38,143 bases of DNA, taken from NCBI GenBank assembly GCA_001604215.1, contig LVAX01000078.1:1-38143 (forward strand). Direction: 5' to 3'. Positions 8,480 through 16,211 of the stretch are shown here, in pieces. Both the position numbers and the translations under genes were made by a program. Below the pieces are notes generated by a model. The model was not told the DNA's origin and made no database searches. It saw nothing but the letters and a program-made list of their open reading frames with translations. This DNA is from Clostridiales bacterium Firm_18 (GTDB lineage: Bacteria > Bacillota > Clostridia > Monoglobales > Firm-18). Position 1 is the stretch's first letter. Each line of letters starts with the position of its first letter.

Positions 8480-9169
8480 GTGGATTTACTAAAGAAGATG
8501 ATTAAATTAGGTCTTGCCGTATCTGCATTGATATTGCTGCTTACCGTAACGGCAAGCGCGGATACTGGACTGGTCAGGGCAAACGGCGGTCTTAATTTCA
8601 GAACCGGTCCGGGAACAAACAATCCGGTAATTTGTGTTATTCCCAACGGCAGCGTTATTACCATAACGGGCTGGGATAACGGATGGTACAGCGCAGTATA
8701 CAACGATACGGAAGGGTTTGTATGCGCACAGTATGTAACGGTAAGAAAAGAAGCATTAAGCCGCTCCGGCGACCGTGTTGACAGGACAAGCCCCACAACG
8801 GGCGAACAGGTAGTTGAATTTGCCAAGAAATACTTGGGTTATAAATATAAGTACGGGGGAAGCTCTCCCGAAACCGGCTTTGACTGTTCGGGTTTTACCA
8901 CATATGTATACGCTCACTTCGGATATAAATTAAACAGAACCGCGGCGGGGCAGACACAAAACGGAATAGGTGTGCCGTGGGAGGAACTTTTGCCGGGTGA
9001 CCTTTTGATTTTTTCCAATTCAAGCCAAACATACGGGCATGTGGGTATATACATAGGGGACGGGTATTTTATTCATTCCGTTCAAACGGGTACACCGGTA
9101 AGCATTACTTCCCTTTGGGGCTCAAATTACGGCAAGCGGCTGAAATGTGCACGCAGGATTATTTATTAA
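8480..9169 (+). CDS. Secreted SH3b-NlpC/P60 peptidoglycan endopeptidase
   Basis: About 229 residues from the GTG at 8480, chosen because GGGGAG lies seven bases upstream; TTG at 8477 is also possible. A signal peptide (about 1-27, ending ASA) is followed by a bacterial SH3 domain (about 30-92; ANGGLNFRTGPG, NGWYSAVY, GFVCAQYV). The NlpC/P60 domain (about 108-229) shows FDCSGFT with the catalytic Cys, YGHVGIYIGDG with the catalytic His, and YFIHS as the third polar position. Such enzymes cut the D-Glu-diamino acid bond of wall peptides in cell separation or turnover. It has its own promoter and terminator. Confidence 0.93.
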   Translation: MDLLKKMIKLGLAVSALILLLTVTASADTGLVRANGGLNFRTGPGTNNPVICVIPNGSVITITGWDNGWYSAVYNDTEGFVCAQYVTVRKEALSRSGDRVDRTSPTTGEQVVEFAKKYLGYKYKYGGSSPETGFDCSGFTTYVYAHFGYKLNRTAAGQTQNGIGVPWEELLPGDLLIFSNSSQTYGHVGIYIGDGYFIHSVQTGTPVSITSLWGSNYGKRLKCARRIIY

Positions 9170-9185
9170 TTTATAATTAATTTTA

Positions 9186-9241
9186 AAACCGCACTAAAAC
9201 AAAGGTTTGCCTTTTGTTTTTGTGCGGTTTATATATATTTT
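9186..9241 (+). terminator. Intrinsic terminator after the NlpC/P60 gene
   Basis: AAACCGCAC (9186-9194) pairs with GTGCGGTTT (9222-9230). The stem continues inward through A-rich and T-rich arms (AACAAAGG with CCTTTTGTT). A T-rich stretch follows. Confidence 0.85.
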
Positions 9242-9250
9242 TAATTTTTT

Positions 9251-9370
9251 GGAAATTGCGCAAAATCCGCGCAATTTCACGCTACGGCGGAAATGAATTC
9301 CGCCTGCGCTTTCCCTCGCGGGGCGCAATGTAGCGTTCCGGAAAGCGCTACGCGCCGGAACGCTTTTATT
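9251..9370 (+). repeat. Structured dispersed repeat, copy 1
   Basis: About 120 bases that align nearly end to end with 26036-26154, with roughly five of six positions identical by eye. It contains nested inverted repeats: ATTGCGC/GCGCAAT, GGCGGAA/TTCCGCC and AGCGTTCCGG/CCGGAACGCT, so a transcript would fold into three hairpins. It begins just after the terminator of the NlpC/P60 gene and ends before the Shine-Dalgarno of the next gene. The whole gap from 9170 to 9393 is terminator plus repeat; I see no consensus promoter in it. Confidence 0.85.
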
Positions 9371-9393
9371 TCAAGTAAGGAGGTTGATGGCTA

Positions 9394-10485
9394 ATGAAAA
9401 CAGTAAGGCTGAACCTAAGCAAGAGGTTTTTCGGTGAAAGCGAATTTGTTTTGCTTCAGGCGGAGAACCTTTCGGCAACCGCTTTTCGCTATAAAAGCGG
9501 GGTGTGTGCGGTAAAAATCAAAAATTTAAACGGTGAGATGATAATTTTGCCTTTTAAAGGCCAGCAAATCTGGAGTGCCAATTTCTGCGGCAAGGAGCTT
9601 GTTATGAAATCCACTTTCCCCGAGCCGGTCGAAACCTCGGATTATCTTTCAACATACGGTGGGTTTATGCTGCACTGCGGGCTGACCGCCATGGGCGTTC
9701 CGGGCAGGGAGGACACCCATCCTCTCCACGGCGAGCTGCCCAATATACCTTATGATAATGCATATGTTGAAATAGGCAGTGACGGAGGCGGCAATTACAT
9801 TGCTGTCGGGGGGGCGGTAAATTACCGGGTTGCTTTTAACGTTAACTATATTTTTGAGCCGCAGGTTAAGCTATATGAACAAGAAACCGTTGCGGATATA
9901 TCCATGAAAGTTACTAATTTGCGCCAAAAGCCCATGGAGTACATGTATTTGTGCCATATCAATTACCGGCCCTTTGACGGTTCGCAGCTTGTATACAGTG
10001 CCGTACCCGACCCCGCCCATGTGAAGGTGCATAAGGATATTCCCGCTAATATGCCCGCGGATAAAGCGGCGCGCTTGAGGGAATATATGGACAAAATCCA
10101 GGAGGACCCCAGGCTGCACAATGTTATAGACTCAAGCTGCCAGATATACGACCCGGAAATTGTGTTTGCCATAGACTATAATGCCGACGAAGCCGGCTAT
10201 GCGCATTGTATGCAGGTTATGCCGGAAGGGGACGCATATTATGTGGCTTTCCGTCCGGATCAGCTGCCCTGCGGAGTGCGCTGGATTGCACGCACAATTG
10301 ACGAGGATGCCCTCGGTATGGTTCTGCCTGCGACGGGGGAGCATAAAGGATATGTGTATGCCAAAGAAAAGGGGCAGGTTAAAACAATCCCCGCCGGCCG
10401 GAGCATAACCATAAATGTTAAAGCGGGATATTTAAAGAAGGAACAGGCGGACAAGGTCAGCCAAATTGTGAAAAGGCTGGTTTAG
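9394..10485 (+). CDS. DUF4432 (aldose-1-epimerase-like) protein
   Basis: The 363-residue protein looks like the DUF4432 family, which has the beta-sandwich fold of galactose mutarotases. Supporting segments are FMLHCGLTAMG with PLHGELPNIPYD (near residue 107), NLRQKPMEYMYLCHINY (near 180), and a C-terminal GMVLPATGEHKGYVYAKEKG. Mutarotases use conserved His and Glu residues; the His of HGELPN and of CHINY are candidates. Family members probably act on sugars or sugar phosphates, but the substrate is not established. No signal peptide. ATG at 9394 behind AAGGAGG (9377-9383). Confidence 0.8.
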   Translation: MKTVRLNLSKRFFGESEFVLLQAENLSATAFRYKSGVCAVKIKNLNGEMIILPFKGQQIWSANFCGKELVMKSTFPEPVETSDYLSTYGGFMLHCGLTAMGVPGREDTHPLHGELPNIPYDNAYVEIGSDGGGNYIAVGGAVNYRVAFNVNYIFEPQVKLYEQETVADISMKVTNLRQKPMEYMYLCHINYRPFDGSQLVYSAVPDPAHVKVHKDIPANMPADKAARLREYMDKIQEDPRLHNVIDSSCQIYDPEIVFAIDYNADEAGYAHCMQVMPEGDAYYVAFRPDQLPCGVRWIARTIDEDALGMVLPATGEHKGYVYAKEKGQVKTIPAGRSITINVKAGYLKKEQADKVSQIVKRLV

Positions 10486-10490
10486 GAGAG

Positions 10491-10519
10491 TTGACAAAAC
10501 CCGGGCCGGATAGTATAAT
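10491..10519 (+). promoter_or_regulatory. Perfect consensus promoter of rubrerythrin
   Basis: TTGACA (10491-10496), 17 bases, TATAAT (10514-10519), beginning five bases after the DUF4432 stop. A strong constitutive promoter is expected. Confidence 0.88.
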
Positions 10520-10555
10520 AGTGCAAGACCAAAAAAGAAAGGATAGTGATTATTT

Positions 10556-11101
10556 ATGAAAAATTTAAAGGGAACAAAAACGGAGAAAAACCTTATGGAC
10601 GCTTTTGCGGGTGAATCTCAGGCGCGAAATAAGTACACATATTACGCTTCAAAAGCAAAAAAAGAAGGCTTTGAGCAAATTGCAAATATCTTTACGGAAA
10701 CAGCCAACAATGAAAAGGAACACGCTAAAATCTGGTTCAAACTGCTGCAAGAAGGCGGCGAAATTGCAGATACGCAAACAAACCTTGCGGATGCCGCAAA
10801 CGGTGAACGATATGAATGGACCGAAATGTATGCGAACTTCGCCAAGGATGCGCGCGAAGAAGGCTTTAACGATATTGCCGCATTGTTTGAAGGCGTGGCA
10901 AAAATAGAAAAGGAACATGAAGAAAGGTACAACGCACTGCTCGGTAACGTTAAAGACAACAAGGTTTTTAACGCTGAGGAGAACGTTGAATGGATATGCC
11001 TGAATTGCGGCCATATACACTACGGAGACCATGCACCTGAAAAATGCCCGGTATGCGCACATCCAAAAGCATACTTCCAGCGCAGGGCAAAAAATTATTA
11101 A
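10556..11101 (+). CDS. rbr: Rubrerythrin
   Basis: The 181-residue product is a classical rubrerythrin, an NADH-dependent peroxidase that protects anaerobes from hydrogen peroxide. The N-terminal ferritin-like domain supplies the di-iron ligands through [29 protein letters not shown] and IEKEHEERY. The C-terminal rubredoxin-like domain has two CxxC pairs, [10 protein letters not shown] and [11 protein letters not shown]. Length and motif spacing are normal. It has its own strong promoter and a terminator follows, so it is monocistronic. ATG at 10556 behind AAAGGA. Confidence 0.97.
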   Translation: MKNLKGTKTEKNLMDAFAGESQARNKYTYYASKAKKEGFEQIANIFTETANNEKEHAKIWFKLLQEGGEIADTQTNLADAANGERYEWTEMYANFAKDAREEGFNDIAALFEGVAKIEKEHEERYNALLGNVKDNKVFNAEENVEWICLNCGHIHYGDHAPEKCPVCAHPKAYFQRRAKNY

Positions 11102-11126
11102 TTTAATAAAATTCCGAATAAACAGG

Positions 11127-11174
11127 GCGGCTCCTGTATGTTGGCAAATCCAATATGCAGGGAGCCGCTTTTTT
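11127..11174 (+). terminator. Intrinsic terminator of rubrerythrin
   Basis: GCGGCTCC (11127-11134) pairs with GGAGCCGC (11161-11168), with an inner TTGG/CCAA stem, then TTTTTT. It lies between convergent genes and has no T-tract on the minus strand. Confidence 0.85.
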
Positions 11175-11183
11175 CTGACTTGA

Positions 11184-12179
11184 TTAATTGTCCCACCACG
11201 ATTGGTTTTCTTTGTACCATAAAACTGTTTTGGCAATTCCGTCGCTTAATTTATAATTACATGACCACTTTAACTCGCTGTTTGCCTTGCTGCTGTTGAG
11301 CGCATAGCGCCTGTCGTGGCCGGGCCTTTCACTGACTTTTATTACAGCATCCTGCGGTTTTCCCAAAATACCCAGAATCATCCTTGCCATGTCTATATTC
11401 GATATTTCTTCCCCGCTTCCGATATTATAGATTTCGCCGGGGGTTCCGTAAAACAATGCCTTGGTTATTGCCGCGCAATGGTCCGATACATGGATCCATT
11501 CCCTTATGCTGAGGCCGTCACCGTATATGGGTATGGGTTTGCCGCTCAGCGCATGGGAAATACATTTGGGAATGAACTTTTCTTTATGCTGGTAAGGCCC
11601 GTAATTATTACAGCATCTTGTGATTATCGCCGGCATTCCGTACGTTATTGAAAACGCGCGTACAAGCAAATCGGCTCCTGCTTTTGTGGCCGAATAGGGA
11701 CTGCTCGGCAGGAGGTCGGAGGACTCCGTAAAATAGTCGGTATCATTTTCTATGCTCCCGTAAACCTCATCCGTGGAAACCTGCAAAAACCTCTTGTTTT
11801 CGCAGTTGTTTTTTTGCCAAAAGCTATGCGCACATTGGAGCAGGTTCAGAGTTCCGATAACATTCGTCCGGCCAAATACCAAAGGTTCGTCTATGCTCCT
11901 GTCCACATGTGATTCCGCGGCAAAGTTAATAATATAATCCGGCTTGAAATTATTTAATACCCAGCTTACTTTATCCGTATCGCAAATATCGCCTTTTACA
12001 AAAACATACCGGGGATTATTTTCGACTTCCCTTAAATTATCAAGATTGCCGGCGTAAGTCAGTTTATCATAGTTGACAACTGTAAAGTCCTTTTGTGTTT
12101 CTAAAAAATATTTGATAAAGTTACTGCCTATAAATCCGGCTCCGCCTGTTACAAGCAAAACTTTCATTTTAAACCCCAT
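11184..12179 (-). CDS. rfbB: dTDP-glucose 4,6-dehydratase
   Basis: The 331-residue short-chain dehydrogenase converts dTDP-glucose to dTDP-4-keto-6-deoxyglucose. It shows the Rossmann motif TGGAGFIGSNF, the DICD and NFAAESHVDRSI segments, STDEVYG with the catalytic Thr-Asp-Glu, and YSATKAGAD holding the YxxxK pair. RCCNNYGPYQ, KCISHALSGKPIPIYGDG and REWIHVSDH complete the family pattern. It lies 23 bases downstream of rfbA. A Met at 12167 is an alternative start. Its product is the likely substrate of the VioA-like aminotransferase encoded divergently. No rmlC or rmlD follows. Confidence 0.95.
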   Translation of the reverse strand: MGFKMKVLLVTGGAGFIGSNFIKYFLETQKDFTVVNYDKLTYAGNLDNLREVENNPRYVFVKGDICDTDKVSWVLNNFKPDYIINFAAESHVDRSIDEPLVFGRTNVIGTLNLLQCAHSFWQKNNCENKRFLQVSTDEVYGSIENDTDYFTESSDLLPSSPYSATKAGADLLVRAFSITYGMPAIITRCCNNYGPYQHKEKFIPKCISHALSGKPIPIYGDGLSIREWIHVSDHCAAITKALFYGTPGEIYNIGSGEEISNIDMARMILGILGKPQDAVIKVSERPGHDRRYALNSSKANSELKWSCNYKLSDGIAKTVLWYKENQSWWDN

Positions 12180-12202
12180 TTCCTTCCTTTTTAATTTCTT
12201 TG

Positions 12203-13276
12203 CTAATAATTGTTCTTAAAATAAATCTCACTGTTGTCACCTAAAAGAAAAATATTTGAATACGGCCTTTTTTCGGAAGATTTAATCACGACGTTTTTTC
12301 CGATAAGACTGCCGCTTATTCTCCGGTCTATACCGTCAAGAAAGGCTGATTCGAGGATAATGCAGTTGTCAATCTCGCAATCGTTGATTTTTACCGCTTT
12401 TCCTATGGATGAATAAGGGCCGATATAGCTGTTTGTTATAATTGCATCATCCGCTATAATAACGGGGCCCGCAATATTGCTGTTTTTTATAACAACGTTT
12501 TTTCCAATCCATAGTTTCCCCGTACAAACGGAGTTTTCTGCCTGAACAGCCTTGTATTCGGCTTTCATTCCGTCAAGCACCAGCCTGTTTGCTTCTAACA
12601 TGTCGTGCAGTTTTCCGGTGTCCTTCCACCAGCCTTTTAAAATGTTAAATGTTACTTTTCCTCCCATTTCTATTTGTTTTTCAATGGCATCGGTTATTTC
12701 CAGTTCATTTCTTCGGGAGGGTTTGATAATGTCAATGGCAGAAAAAATGCTTTTGTCAAAAACATATATTCCGGTAATTATTAAATCGCTTATAAACGTC
12801 TTAGGCTTTTCAACAAGCTTTACAATCCGGTTGTTTTCAACCACCGCCACGCCGAATTGGGACGGGTCTGCCGCTTTGTACAAAGAAATTGATGTGTTTG
12901 CTTTGTTGTCATAGAAATTTTTAATCAGCGGCTTAAAATCCGTGCCGAAGACGTTATCCCCCAATACCATCAGAAAATCTTCGTCGCCGATAAATTCCGA
13001 TGCTGTTTTAACGGCGTGGGCAAGCCCTAAGGGCATTGATTGATGAATATAACTGATGCGGACATTCCATCTTCCCCCGTGCCCGACCGTGCGCTCCACT
13101 TCCTCGCGGGAATCGCCGACGACTATACCAATATCGCGTATGCCCGATTTAACAATTTTTTCTATTATGTGATACAATATCGGTTTGTTCGCTAATGGCA
13201 GCAGTTGTTTTGCATTTGTATAGGTAAGCGGTCTTAGCCTGCTGCCCGAGCCTCCGCTTAAAATTAAAGCTTTCAC
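12203..13276 (-). CDS. rfbA: Glucose-1-phosphate thymidylyltransferase, long form
   Basis: Read from GTG at 13276, because AAGGAG lies seven bases before it; the protein has 357 residues. This is the long RmlA type, with a nucleotidyltransferase domain (about 1-240) and a left-handed beta-helix tail. LILSGGSGSRLRPLT binds nucleotide, KQLLPLANKPI and VLGDNVFG are family motifs, and EKP occurs in LVEKPKTF. The C-terminal repeats (IGKNVVIKNS, IADDAIITNS, IGPYSSIG) are hexapeptide-like. It makes dTDP-glucose from dTTP and glucose-1-phosphate. First gene of the minus-strand pair with rfbB; the divergent GT2 gene starts 146 bases away, so the gap probably holds two promoters. Confidence 0.93.
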   Translation of the reverse strand: MKALILSGGSGSRLRPLTYTNAKQLLPLANKPILYHIIEKIVKSGIRDIGIVVGDSREEVERTVGHGGRWNVRISYIHQSMPLGLAHAVKTASEFIGDEDFLMVLGDNVFGTDFKPLIKNFYDNKANTSISLYKAADPSQFGVAVVENNRIVKLVEKPKTFISDLIITGIYVFDKSIFSAIDIIKPSRRNELEITDAIEKQIEMGGKVTFNILKGWWKDTGKLHDMLEANRLVLDGMKAEYKAVQAENSVCTGKLWIGKNVVIKNSNIAGPVIIADDAIITNSYIGPYSSIGKAVKINDCEIDNCIILESAFLDGIDRRISGSLIGKNVVIKSSEKRPYSNIFLLGDNSEIYFKNNY

Positions 13277-13422
13277 ACAATCGCTCCTTATTTTCAAAAT
13301 GCAAATCACGACATCTATCTACATAATATTCATTAAAATTCTAAATGGTGAAGTAACAAATTATTTATGCCATCATAATATATAAGGTAAATAAATATTT
13401 CGAGTATGAAAGGAATGATATA

Positions 13423-14325
13423 ATGTCTTCGCCACCGCTGCTCAGTTATGTTACGTTTAATCGATTAGGCCTAACGGTTAAAAATTTAGCGTCGATTTTT
13501 GACACAACGAATGATTTCGAAATGCATATAATAGACAACAATTCATCTGACGGGACATGGGACTATATCCAAAGCTTAGACGATGAGCGGATTATAAGCA
13601 AAACGCGGATTGGTGTAAATGTGGGGCTGATTTATGCGCTGAATATCAACCTTATGAAAAGAAGGTCCGATCAATACTTCATTTCCGTGGATAACGACGT
13701 ATACATTGAGACGAAGGACTGGATAACCCGGTTTTTAAAGGTTTTCAAGAAATTTCCCGATGTCGGCCTTTTGGGTGTGGAAAAAGGATATCCCGACCCG
13801 AATGCGCTGCCGCCCGCAATACACAAAAGAAAAGGCGGTGTATCTTATTATCAGATAAAAAATACGCGCCCGGACGCCATGCGCAATTATGTGCCGGGAT
13901 GCTGCATGTGTTTGAGCCCGAAGCTTATTGAAGAAACAGGCTATTTGTCCGAAGAAAATTACTTCGGCGACATAGAGCTTTGCTACAGGATAAACAATTA
14001 CACCGATTTCAAAACCGGTTTTGTAAAAAATATAAGCATAAAAATGCCGCAGGCAATAAAATGCGGTGAATGCAAGTACAAAAACCGGTGCGAGTTGTAT
14101 AACTCCGGTCAGACATGCTTTACGAATTACCGGAGGCTGTATAAAAATGATGATTTTAAAAGAAATTTCAGGTGGAAGCTTTATGAAACAATAGCCGATC
14201 TTGACAACGGCACACGCCCGGTTTATTGCGCATCATCCCATGATTATGCTTCAATGTCGTCCCATATATTCAATATGGAATGGGCATTGGAGAATTTTCG
14301 CTTTTATATTGAAAATGCAAATTAA
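13423..14325 (+). CDS. GT2 glycosyltransferase with C-terminal four-Cys motif
   Basis: The 300-residue protein has a GT-A fold: LLSYVTFNRLGLT at the N-terminus, HIIDNNSSDGTWDY near residue 35, and the DxD-type metal motif SVDNDVYIE near 89. EENYFGDIELCYR near 182 fits the acceptor-site acidic region. After it comes CGECKYKNRCELYNSGQTCF, a C-x2-C-x5-C-x8-C set that could bind zinc or a cluster. A paralogue at 16212-17495 has exactly the same Cys spacing and the same closing YCASxHD. There is no membrane segment. It probably adds a dTDP-sugar made by neighbouring genes to a protein or glycan. ATG at 13423 behind GAAAGGAATG. Confidence 0.85.
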   Translation: MSSPPLLSYVTFNRLGLTVKNLASIFDTTNDFEMHIIDNNSSDGTWDYIQSLDDERIISKTRIGVNVGLIYALNINLMKRRSDQYFISVDNDVYIETKDWITRFLKVFKKFPDVGLLGVEKGYPDPNALPPAIHKRKGGVSYYQIKNTRPDAMRNYVPGCCMCLSPKLIEETGYLSEENYFGDIELCYRINNYTDFKTGFVKNISIKMPQAIKCGECKYKNRCELYNSGQTCFTNYRRLYKNDDFKRNFRWKLYETIADLDNGTRPVYCASSHDYASMSSHIFNMEWALENFRFYIENAN

Positions 14326-14364
14326 AAAATTCAATCCGACATATACAAGCAAGGAGGCGCAAAT

Positions 14365-15498
14365 TTGATAGAACCGTTTAAAAGTCCACTGTACATCACC
14401 AAACCCCTGCTGCCCGACATATACGAAATCAACGAAATGATAAAATCAATATGGGACAGCAATCAACTAACCAACAACGCCGGTATGGTCAAACGGCTTG
14501 AAAGGGATTTGGCCGGTTTTCTCGGCGCGGATTATCTTTCCGTTTTTTCAAGCGGAACAACCGCGTTGGAGATAGCGTATAAAATTTTAAGGTTGTCGGG
14601 CGAGGTAATAACAACCCCCTTTACATTCGCCGCAACAATCACTTCGCTTATGTGGAACAATTTGAAACCGGTTTTTTGCGATATTGAAGAGGACACGTTA
14701 AACATAAATCCCGATAAGATTGAAGCCTTGATAACAAAGGACACTACGGCAATTATGCCCGTGCACGTGTTCGGAAACCCGTGCAATGCGGAAAAAATAC
14801 AGCAGATTGCGGACAAATATAATCTTAGCGTATTATATGACGCGGCGCATGCGTTCGGGGTAAAAACAGGCGGCAAATCCGTTTCGTCTTTTGGTGATGT
14901 TTCAATGCTTAGCTTTCATGCCACAAAGGTTTATCATACAATTGAAGGCGGGGCACTGGTTTACAATAAGCCCGGCCTGAAAGAAAGAGCGGATTTTTTA
15001 AGGAACTTCGGGCTGCAAGATGGCGGGAACGTCATTGAGCCCGGAATCAACGGAAAGCTGAACGAAGTTCAGGCGGCGGTCGGTATACTGGTACTTAAAA
15101 AAGCGGAAGGCGAAATCGGCAGAAGGAAAGTGCTTACAAACCTTTACCGCGAACTGCTTGCAGAAGTCCCCGGAATAACCGCCGGCAAAGACTTAGAGGG
15201 GGTTACTCATAATTATGCGTATTTTGTTATAAGGGTGGACAGAGACATATACGGGTTGTCCCGCGATGAACTTTTTGATAGGTTAAGGGAATATAATGTA
15301 ATTTCAAGAAAGTACTTTTATCCCCTTTGCAGTAACTTCCAATGCTGCAAAGATATTCTATCGGCTTCCCGGTCAATGCTTCCCGTTGCGAACAAAGCTG
15401 CCGAAGAGGTGCTTGCCCTTCCGCTCCACGGAAGGCTGACGGACAGCGATGTTGAAAAAATCTGCGAAATAATCAAATATGCAAGGCAAAAAATTTAG
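14365..15498 (+). CDS. DegT/DnrJ/EryC1/StrS sugar aminotransferase (VioA-like)
   Basis: The 377-residue PLP enzyme has FSSGTTALEIAY for phosphate binding, VITTPFTFAATIT, DAAHAFGVK with the PLP Asp, and SFHATKVYHTIEGG with the Schiff-base Lys. NGKLNEVQAAVG is also typical. The opening TKPLLP and IWDSNQLTNN, together with TTAIMPVHVFGNPCN, resemble my recollection of VioA, which makes dTDP-4-amino-4,6-dideoxyglucose from dTDP-4-keto-6-deoxyglucose. That substrate is the product of rfbB next door. The next gene encodes a VioB/PglD-type acetyltransferase, which fits. TTG start at 14365 behind AAGGAGG. Family certain; 4-amino position inferred. Confidence 0.9.
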   Translation: MIEPFKSPLYITKPLLPDIYEINEMIKSIWDSNQLTNNAGMVKRLERDLAGFLGADYLSVFSSGTTALEIAYKILRLSGEVITTPFTFAATITSLMWNNLKPVFCDIEEDTLNINPDKIEALITKDTTAIMPVHVFGNPCNAEKIQQIADKYNLSVLYDAAHAFGVKTGGKSVSSFGDVSMLSFHATKVYHTIEGGALVYNKPGLKERADFLRNFGLQDGGNVIEPGINGKLNEVQAAVGILVLKKAEGEIGRRKVLTNLYRELLAEVPGITAGKDLEGVTHNYAYFVIRVDRDIYGLSRDELFDRLREYNVISRKYFYPLCSNFQCCKDILSASRSMLPVANKAAEEVLALPLHGRLTDSDVEKICEIIKYARQKI

Positions 15499-15511
15499 TG
15501 GGGTAGGATTT

Positions 15512-16183
15512 ATGAAAGATATAGTAATCATAGGGGCCGGCGGCCTCGGGAGGGAGGTTGCGCAGCTTATTGAAGATATTAACGCGGATAAAAAAGTATG
15601 GAACCTGCTGGGATATATTGACGAAACCCCCGAAAAGCAAGGAACGGTTATTAATAACAATATTGTTCTGGGCAATTTCGCCTGGCTTGAAAAAAACAGC
15701 AATAAAAAGCTGTGCATAGTATGCGCCGTAGGAAATCCCGTCGATAGATACGGCCTTATAAACAGAGTGTCGGCTTATAATATAGATTTTGCAAACCTGA
15801 TACATCCCGGTTCAAAAATAAGCAAATTTTCCGATCTTGGGATTGGCTGTATCGTTTGCTCAGATTCTTTAATATCCGTTAATGTGAAAATAGGCAATCA
15901 TGTATTGATTAACCCTGCCTGCGGCATCGGGCATGATACCGTTATAGGGGATTATTCTTCCCTGTATTGGGATGTTATCCTGTCAGGAAACGTTTGCGTC
16001 CGCGAAGGGTGTGAAATAGGCTCGAAAGCTGTTGTAATACCAAAAACAACGGTGGGCAAATGGAGCATATTAGGCGCCGGAGCCGTGGCGGTTGATGACA
16101 TACCGGATTTTTGCACCGCAGTCGGGGTGCCCGCAAAACCGATTAAATTTAAAACCAGTGAAATATTGTATCATAAAACCTGA
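15512..16183 (+). CDS. PglD/NeuD/VioB-type sugar O/N-acyltransferase
   Basis: About 223 residues from the ATG at 15512, behind GGGGTAGGA; an ATG at 15479 inside the previous gene is unlikely. The N-terminal Rossmann-like part (VIIGAGGLGREVAQLI, LLGYIDE) is followed by a left-handed beta-helix of hexapeptide repeats from about residue 95. It includes NPACGIGHDTVIGDYSS with the catalytic His, and GSKAVVIPKTTVGKWSILGAGAVAV. This is the family that acetylates 4-amino sugars using acetyl-CoA. Given the VioA-like gene upstream, the likely product is dTDP-4-acetamido-4,6-dideoxyglucose. The specific sugar is inferred from context. Confidence 0.88.
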   Translation: MKDIVIIGAGGLGREVAQLIEDINADKKVWNLLGYIDETPEKQGTVINNNIVLGNFAWLEKNSNKKLCIVCAVGNPVDRYGLINRVSAYNIDFANLIHPGSKISKFSDLGIGCIVCSDSLISVNVKIGNHVLINPACGIGHDTVIGDYSSLYWDVILSGNVCVREGCEIGSKAVVIPKTTVGKWSILGAGAVAVDDIPDFCTAVGVPAKPIKFKTSEILYHKT

Positions 16184-16211
16184 TAATCAAAAACCCGAAA
16201 GGACTGATTTT

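Noticed and set aside
10649..11236. 195-residue minus-strand reading frame
   Set aside because: It is the shadow of rubrerythrin and crosses its terminator.
11184..13276. dTDP-rhamnose (rmlABCD) operon
   Set aside because: rmlC and rmlD are absent and the opposite genes encode an aminotransferase and an acetyltransferase.
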